Below, piece by piece: positions 57,266 through 64,000 of a stretch of 64,000 nt of DNA. The notes beneath the pieces were generated by a model. That model saw only the letters and a list, made by a program, of their open reading frames with translations. It made no database searches and was not told where the DNA came from. The first letter of the stretch is position 1. Each line of letters starts with the position of its first letter. This DNA comes from Ampullaceana balthica. Lineage: Eukaryota > Mollusca > Gastropoda > Lymnaeidae. Where the stretch lies: NCBI GenBank assembly GCA_944989445.1, contig CALYLW010000996.1:112001-176000 (forward strand), written 5' to 3'. Position numbers and translations under genes: made by a program.

Positions 57266-57787
57266 TGAAGCAATGATTCCATTGAACAAATGTCCTTCTA
57301 GCTTCAGTCCGTGCAACAAGTCAATGAAGGTATGGATCCATTGAACAAGCGTCCTTCTAGCCTCAGTCCGTGAAACAAACAAATGAAGGTATGGATCCAT
57401 TGAACAAATGTCCTTCTAGCCTCAGTCCGTGAAACAAACAAATGAAGGTATGGATCCATTGAACAAGCGTCCTTCTAGCGTCAGTCACTGAAACAAACAA
57501 ATGAAGGTATGGATCCATTGAACAAGCATCCTTCTAGCCTCAGTCCGTGAAACAAACAAATGAAGGTATGGATCCATTGAACAAATGTCCTTCTAGCCTC
57601 AGTCCGTGAAACAAACAAATGAAGGTATGGATCCATTGAACAAGCGTCCTTCTAGCGTCAGTCACTGAAACAAACAAATGAAGGTATGGATCCATTGAAC
57701 AAGCATCCTTCTAGCCTCAGTCCGTGAAACAAACAAATGAAGGTATGGATCCATTGAACAAGCGTCCTTCTAGCCTCGGCCAGTGAA
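57266..57787. repeat. 59-bp minisatellite, nine units
   Basis: Units contain AATGAAGGTATGGATCC, ATTGAACAA, TCCTTCTAGC and TCAGTCCGTGAAACAAAC. Unit types at the AATGTCC/GCGTCC/GCATCC position show a three-unit block (177 bp) present twice in a row. Confidence 0.95.
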
Positions 57788-57945
57788 GATGATAACGGTT
57801 GTTTATAATGCGTTGTTTGTCTAATCTATCCCAGTCTCTGACGATGATAACGGTTGTTTATAATGCGTTGTTTGTCTAATCTATCCCAGTCTCTGACGAT
57901 GATAACGGTTGTTTATAATGCGTTGTTTGTCTAATCTATCCCAGA
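57784..57945. repeat. About 56-bp repeat, three units
   Basis: Units contain GATGATAACGGTTG, TTTATAATGCGTTG and TCTAATCTATCCCAG. Confidence 0.95.
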
Positions 57946-58530
57946 ATGCTCGCCGTCCTCGGATGTTCAACATTAAAATGAAAACTTTAAGTATTCAGAT
58001 TTTTCCTTAAGATATGTAACTGTACATCTCTTAAATTGAACTTAATTTCCAGTTAACATGATCCAACCAACACGATCCAACAGAAGCATAACTTCGTTTT
58101 CCGCGCCCTTGGCTAATTCATTTTTGGCGCCCTTGAGAAATAGTGAAAATTATACAGAATAAATTGATTATTGAAGGATTAGCCATCGGCGCCCTTGGCA
58201 ACTGCCCCGATGCCAAGTCGTTTTTACGAAATTATTTTCTTTTATTTGAGCCACGAGATTTTAAATATAATTTTGCATGAGATTTATAGTAGGCCAAAAC
58301 CAAATCTCTGTCACAGCTCAGCCAAAAACATCACCAGTTGTCAGCAGCAGCCCTCCACCCACACCCCACCACGTCACCAGACGTCTGCCTGGCAGAGACT
58401 TCCACCACCAGATGGCGACCGCAGCACGACGATGACGTGCGGGATACGTCACGTGACGTCTTTGTTTATCTCGACTGAGTGTCGCTGTTGGAAGCACCGC
58501 AGGCCGCTTGTTCAACGCGGTGTTCACTTC
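57946..58530. other. Stretch without a supported gene
   Basis: A 142-codon frame (58195-58623) extends into the next array and has no domain. A near-repeat (TTGGCTAATTC and GCGCCCTTG) lies at about 58105-58200. Confidence 0.4.
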
Positions 58531-58704
58531 TGCTGGGGACAGACGAGGCTGTCTGTCGTCTATGACGAGGATCAGTTGAGGGATGCTCTGCTGGGGACAG
58601 ACGAGGCTGTCTGTTGTCTATGACGAGGATCAGTTGAGGGATGCTCTGCTGGGGACAGACGAGGCTGTTTGTCGTTTATGACGAGGATCAGTTGAGGGAT
58701 GCTC
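58531..58704. repeat. 58-bp repeat, three units
   Basis: Units contain TGCTGGGGACAGACGAGG, CTGTCTGTCGTCTATGACG and AGGATCAGTTGAGGGATGC. Confidence 0.95.
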
Positions 58705-59342
58705 AAGACTCGTGGAGACTTGTGAAATCAAAGAATAATGTGACGTGAATAAAGTTATTTTCAAGTCGCTGGAATTATATCCGTCACAATTCATGTTGAG
58801 AAAACTTTACCTCTTGTACACAATAAATGACGTCCAAAAATGTTGAAATCACTCTCCACCCCACCCCCTCAAATTTTATAAAAAGAAAAGCAGTACTTGA
58901 GATTTTATTATGGGAAGAATAGCATCTAATTTATTATTATTTATTTTTAGAATCGGGGTGGAATAAAGGATTTTGTCCTGCCACAGATATTCTTCAAAAT
59001 ACGAAACTATTGTTTCTTGTCTGCACCAAGAGTCTCAAATACAATAAATAATTTTTGTTTTTTCATCCTCTATACACCATTGTTCAACATGCGAAAGGAT
59101 TGTCTAAAGAGGATAGCAAACCTTTGAAAAACAAATACGGTACTTTCTGCTAAAGGGACAATGATTTCCTACACATCCTGATTTTCATTGGGCTACTCCT
59201 TTGGGATACTCTATTCTAAACCACTCTTTACATTGGGTTATTCAACCACGGGTACAAACTCACACTTTATGTTACACGTCTGTTTGCATCGAAGTTAAAC
59301 TTTCCTTTAAAAAATTCTTTTTTAAAAATTAGAATTTTTAAT
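58705..59342. other. AT-rich stretch without a supported gene
   Basis: No repeat or coding signal, apart from a faint match at about 59081-59120 to the dispersed repeat at 23838. Confidence 0.45.
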
Positions 59343-59482
59343 ATACTATAATTGAACTGTACTATAATTGAACTGTACTATAATTGAACTGTACTATACT
59401 TGAACTGTACTATACTTGAACTGTACTATAATTGAACTGTACTATAATTGAACTGTACTATACTTGAACTGTACTATAAATG
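59343..59482. repeat. 16-bp minisatellite, about nine units
   Basis: Units of ACTATAATTGAACTGT with an ACTATACTTG variant. Confidence 0.97.
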
Positions 59483-59563
59483 AGAGTACATTTCTCACGG
59501 CCCCTCACTAATCCAATTGCTCATTTGTGACACCACAAACAATTCAGATATTATCAAAGTAAA

Positions 59564-59868
59564 TCAATATACATAATTCCCGTTGTCTGTATGTATGGAT
59601 GTAACTAGGTGGCACTGCGAAATTTGTAATGCTGTTAGGTTGCGCTGCGATCAACATAATAAAATAAAATTACTGCATCAAAAATAACACCTTTCGAACG
59701 TGCCGCATAAAATTGTTCAATATGATAATAAATGAATCAAATAAAAATAAATAAAAGTTCTGTATTACATTATTTATTATTCTGATGTGTATTTTTTCAA
59801 AATTAATAGATTTCAGCTGAAATGTATTCATTTTGAAAACGTCCGTCATTTTTGACGGGTTACACTAG
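59564..59868 (+). mobile_element. Helitron-like non-autonomous element, copy 3
   Basis: The best preserved copy, 305 bp. It begins TCAATATACATAATTCCCGT after an A (59563) and ends ACACTAG before a T (59869). A perfect 6-bp hairpin CCGTCA-TTTT-TGACGG (59843-59858) lies six bases before the terminal CTAG, as expected at a Helitron 3' end. The interior has two GCTGCGA-type blocks and an extra segment near 59795 not seen in the others. No coding capacity. Confidence 0.65.
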
Positions 59869-60221
59869 TATGTTTATAATTCTCGTTCTTCCCGTTCGAA
59901 TTGAAGAAAAAAGGAAAAACAACGCTTTATCAATATTTAAAAATCTAAGAAAAATCCAAGACTAGACATAAGCGTAGGACGCAATAATCTTCTGTAAAGA
60001 AGGAGCGTCTGTAACAGATAAGATAATATAATTTTATAGCTACAATTAATAATTAGTTTTTTTTATAATTTACAAGAAATATACCCGCACTTTGTAGCGG
60101 GAGTGTACGGACCCTTTTCCCCAGTATTAGTTGCTGGTTATTACATTTTTATTTTGCCAAGTTATATATCAGATTTATCTTATACCAACCATTTTGATAA
60201 TAGTACCAGTAAATAAAAAAA
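59869..60221. other. AT-rich stretch without a supported gene
   Basis: Nothing recognisable. Confidence 0.5.
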
Positions 60222-60778
60222 AACAGTTTAAAAAAAACAAGGTTTTGACTACAAATCTATTATATAAGAGACATAACAAAAAGAATGTTCATTATAATAC
60301 AATCCAAAAATAATTGTTTTTAGTTATGTCTCGTAAAATATGTTTAATATAATGCGCAGCGATCGAGAATATATTTTTAAAAAGTTTTGTCAATATAATA
60401 CGCACCCTTATTGCGCGACAGGAAAGATTGTTCAATATAATACGCACCCTTATTGCGCGACAGGAAAGATGTTCAATATAATACGCACCCTTATTGCGCG
60501 ACAGGAAAGATTGTTCAATATAATACGCACCACGACACTCTAGTACAAAAATTGACATGTTACATAAAGATAAATAAAGATAATCTAAAAATCCATTAAT
60601 TTAATTATAGTACATGCGATCGATCTGAAATTTTGATACTTCGTTTTTATCATCGGCACGAGTCCGCCTGCAAAATTTCAGCTCCCTAGCTTACGAGGAA
60701 GTGGAATAAAAATCGATCCAAAGTTTTTTTCGGCAAACAAGGGCTCAAACAGACACCATGAGTTAATATAAAGTATTT
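60222..60778 (+). mobile_element. Core-sharing element, copy 6 with internal minisatellite
   Basis: The leader (AACAAGGTTTTGACTACAAATC) is shortened relative to the other copies. The 5' motif is AAATCTATTATAT (60253-60265) and the 3' motif ATATAAAGTATTT (60766-60778), which pair imperfectly. The core block is at about 60585-60640. Between leader and core sits a 42-bp minisatellite (60350-60535). Confidence 0.55.
60350..60535. repeat. 42-bp minisatellite, about four units
   Basis: Units contain TTCAATATAATACGCACCC, TTATTGCGCGACAGG and AAAGATTG. It lies inside the element at 60222-60778. Confidence 0.93.
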
Positions 60779-61205
60779 AAAAAGTCAACTGCTTTGTACC
60801 ACTCAGCTCAATATAAGATTCGTACACCAAAATGTGCGCACCGTAATATGACAATAAAAGATTTTTGAAAGCGCACCGCTCAAAATAAAGTAATGGACAA
60901 AAATACCGTACCAAAATGAACTCGTTTTGAATGTCCACATGAAGCTGTTCAATATCTTAATGAGATTTAATATTTCTCTATTGTCTCAACATTTTCTGAT
61001 TTTTTAATTCATAGCTTTCGGGCAAAAGGGACAATTACAAAAAAGATACGTAAACCATGTGCAGGTTAAAATGAACCGCCCTGCCAATTTTGGTACCCGT
61101 CCGTCATTTGGTTTTTTCCGTGATTTTGGAACTTACAGTCAAAAAGTGAAACATACAAACATACACAGATACAAACACCAACTGAGCTTTATATATTAGA
61201 TTAGA
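60779..61205 (+). mobile_element. Possible further element 3' part
   Basis: The segment ends with ACATACAAACATACACAGAT and then CTTTATATATTAGATT (about 61186-61201). That end approximates the inverse of AAATCTATTATATAAG at 60253. A CAAACATACA-type run before such an end is common in invertebrate dispersed repeats. The boundary with 60778 is unclear. Confidence 0.3.
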
Positions 61206-62627
61206 ATTTAAAATAAATGATTATAATTAATAGGCGAACGCAATCGAAATTTATTTTCTTTTTTACCCTTGAAATGTAATTTGTGTATTTAAGCAAATTC
61301 CGCTGTACAAAGGCCCTTGATTGCACACTTACTTAGGAAAAACTACATATTCTTTAGAAATTATTTTTTATAACTGATAGTATGTGGCTTTCACCGTTCG
61401 CTTAAGATTCCTCCTCGCCGATTACTTGGTTGTATCTTTTATCTGGCTAATCATACCTTGATCTCTTCCTTTAGGTTAATGGTAGGCTAAACTCGCTCAT
61501 CGGTTCGCAAAAATCTAAACGGTGGGACCCAGCCAACTATGTCTGGTATGTCGACCAATAATGGGCGGGCGTAGGTTTTAACTATTCACCTCTGGAGGGC
61601 GGAATGGATCCACATGCTGATCTATTATGTCATAATGTGTGTGTGTGTGGGGAGGGGGGCTGTGTGGGGCGATAGTAAGGTGTCATGTGACAGACCAAGA
61701 ATTTCTTTGATTAAACGGCATGATCTAAGAATAGAAAAGTGCACCCCTGGACTTAGCATGGTGGCGGTGATGTCTTATTTAACATAGACCCCCTCCCACC
61801 CCCGGATTTAGCTTGGTAGTGTCTTATTTAACATAGACCAACCCCTCCCCCGTATTATTGCAGCTGATCAGCGGCGTGTCTTTAAAACAAGATTTATTTT
61901 TCCGCTGCTTTATTGAAAGACGAGAACATTGAGTAAATAAAACCTCTACCGTCTCTCAACTTCACTTTCTTTACCTAACATTGCCCCAACATTTTCCTAA
62001 GATTTACCTAACATTGCCCCAACATTTACCTAACATTACCCTAACATGTTCAAAATCATTTCGCATCTCCCCTGTCCAGTGTATCCCCCTTTCTCCGCCT
62101 CTCTTTTCTCACTCATCGCTTTACTTTTAGCTTGAATTCTTCTGATTATCCAAGTGTATAGTGTGTTATTGTTGTCACATACTGGCATCACCTCCTATCG
62201 CCATATGTTGTATTGCGGTAGACTTTGGTTTTGTTCATTGACCATAATACAAACTCGGTAATTACCCTTATAGCACGGTCATCCTTGAGAATATCTCTAT
62301 AGCCCCACGGTGGCCAAACCGCATTTTGCAAGCCGCATACGGCTCTTCTGTGTTCACATTGCGGCGCGAGAGCAATTTATGAAATATATTACAATGATTA
62401 CTTGACGATTTTTCATCCAGGTTTAATGACTCATAGTGCTTCAATGTGGCTCTCAACATTTTTTAAAAATATATTTTAAAAGGGCTCTCAGTTACTATAT
62501 GGATAACATGCAAACAAGGTATGAGGGAGCCTCATATGACGTCACAAAACAGCGAAACGCTATGTTTGCATGTCATCCATATACTTATCTACAAGCCTGA
62601 TTGCAGTCTCACCCACATTTTGTTCGA
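61206..62627. other. AT-rich stretch without a supported gene
   Basis: Contains a GT/G patch near 61640, a two-copy block (GTGTCTTATTTAACATAGACC, about 61771 and 61818), and ACCTAACATTGCCCCAACAT repeats near 61975-62045. A 63-codon minus frame at 62268 has no motif. Confidence 0.45.
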
Positions 62628-63141
62628 TACCAGTTGCTATAGGCCTGGCCACCCTGATATAGTCATTGAAAGTATCGATGTCGCCCCCAGTTGCTATAGG
62701 CCTGGCCACCCTGATATAGTCATTGAAAGTATCGATGTCGCCCCCAGTTGCTACAGGCCTTGCCACCCTGATATAGTCATTGAAAGTATCGATGTCGCCC
62801 CCAGTTGCTACAGGCCTGGCCACCCTGATATAGTCATTGAAAGTATCGATGTCGCCCCCAGTTGCTACAGGCCTGGTCACCCTGATATAGTCATTGAAAG
62901 TATCGATGTCGCCCCCAGTTACTACAGGCCTGGCCACCCTGATATAGTCATTGAAAGTATCGATGTCGCCCCCAGTTACTACAGGCCTGGTCACCCTGAT
63001 ATAGTCATTGAAAGTATCGATGTCGCCCCCAGTTACTACAGGCCTGACCACCCTGATATAGTCATTGAAAGTATCGATGTCGCCCCCAGTTGCTAAAGGC
63101 CTGGCCACCCTGATATAGTCATTGAAAGTATCGATGTCGTG
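62628..63141. repeat. 57-bp minisatellite, nine units, open on both strands
   Basis: Units contain AGTTGCTATAGGCCTGGCC, ACCCTGATATAGTCATTG and AAAGTATCGATGTCGCCCCC. The 57-bp length keeps frames of 191 codons (+, 62521-63096) and 216 codons (-, 63210-62560) open. The minus frame repeats GGDIDTFNDYIRVARPVAT. Differences between units change amino acids as readily as silent positions, so I do not call a gene. Confidence 0.95.
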
Positions 63142-63484
63142 TTGCATCATTCCTTCAGTACACTTTCCTCTATCCAATGGCAACGATTCGTGATCGGAAT
63201 TCTTACACATATGAAACCTGCCAATAGCGACCTACTGGTGGGTCCCACAGCACGGACTATTCGTCTGCTCAACTACTGACTTGTATCATCTGCTGCGTCA
63301 TAGGGGACATATTGACGTACATTATCAAAAAAGTCCTTTGTCCGATCTGCTGCGGTATTACAGCCTACAAGAGTCGTCTCAGTTGTCAAATAGTTGGCAA
63401 TTTTGTTTGATTAATTAATGTCCGAAATTGTCTTGAAACATTTACAAGTATCCAAAATGACATAGATCCAAGAATTGTTTATAT
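63142..63484. other. Stretch without a supported gene
   Basis: Nothing recognisable. Confidence 0.5.
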
Positions 63485-64000
63485 AAATCTATTCTATAGA
63501 TCCGTACAATGGATGACAGATGTATGCCTATAGTCTATACCATGGATATCATAAATACTACTTTGGATGTTATAAATCTATACTATAGATCCGTACAATG
63601 GATGACAGATGTATGCCTATAGTCTATACCATGGATATCATAAATACTACTTTGGATGTTATAAATCTATACTATAGATCCGTACAATGGATGACAGATG
63701 TATGCCTATAGTCTATAACATGAATATCATAAATATTACTTTGGATGTTATAAATCTATTCTATAGATCCGTACAATGGATGACAGATGTATGCCTATAG
63801 TCTATACCATGGATATCATAAATACTACTTTGGATGTTATAAATCTATACCATAGATCCGTACAATGGATGACAGATGTATGTCTAGTCTATACCATGGA
63901 TATCATAAATATTACTTTGGACGTTATAAATCTATACCATAGATCCGTACAATGGATGACAGATGTATGTCTAGTCTATACCATGTATATCATAAATATT
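63485..64000. repeat. 89-bp repeat, about six units, running off the window
   Basis: Units contain TATAAATCTATACTATAGAT, CCGTACAATGGATGACAG, ATGTATGCCTATAGTC and ACCATGGATATCATAAAT. The last two units lack TA in GTCTAGTCTATACC. The array continues beyond the window's right edge. Confidence 0.95.

Noticed and set aside
57784..57945. Hammerhead ribozyme core (CTGACGA) in a tandem repeat
   Set aside because: No GAAA segment or flanking stems in the unit; other CTGATGA/CTGACGA strings in the window also lack the rest of the core.
58195..58623. 142-codon plus frame
   Set aside because: Its end lies in the 58-bp array and its start in AT-rich DNA; no motif.

Overview
This window looks like intergenic or intronic DNA from a eukaryote, most likely a lophotrochozoan and probably a gastropod mollusc. 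That placement is an inference from style only: AT-rich sequence, very many minisatellites, degraded non-LTR retrotransposons of kinds common in molluscs, and a tRNA-derived SINE with a (GATAA)n tail. I find no convincing host protein-coding gene, no rRNA, no functional tRNA gene, no CRISPR array and no bacterial-style operon. Most long open frames are tandem repeats read through in frame. Repeat copy numbers were estimated by eye, and long near-perfect arrays are often mis-sized in assemblies.

Layout. 1-1871: a 5'-truncated LINE with a clear 11-bp target-site duplication (TSD), then plain AT-rich DNA. 1872-9376: a 17-bp minisatellite of roughly 400 units, interrupted by a 667-bp RNase H-type LINE fragment. 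9451-10067: a derived 60-bp repeat and a SINE. 10068-20618: mostly featureless AT-rich DNA with short minisatellites. 20619-30352: many arrays (units of 43, 29, 21, 16, 30 and 34 bp) and one Helitron-like copy. 30630-32745: a LINE whose 5' half is inverted, bounded by an 11-bp TSD. 33003-41538: arrays of 43, 21, 33, 52 and 19 bp. 41539-46092: mostly unique DNA with a second Helitron-like copy and an old degenerate repeat. 46093-48747: 19-bp and 40-bp arrays, the latter with a 1-kb internal duplication. 48748-51837: unique DNA and a CR1/L2-like LINE pseudogene. 51838-61205: related transposable elements that share a core but carry different inverted terminal motifs, a foldback element, more minisatellites and a third Helitron-like copy. 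61206-64000: unique DNA, a 57-bp array open on both strands, and an 89-bp array that runs off the window.

How the parts relate. There is no gene system here in the metabolic or operonic sense. The interest lies in genome dynamics. LINE insertions keep intact TSDs and structured 3' ends, one with a twin-priming signature. Three short elements keep Helitron-type borders. Several minisatellites record their amplification history as higher-order duplications, and one minisatellite sits inside a transposon copy.
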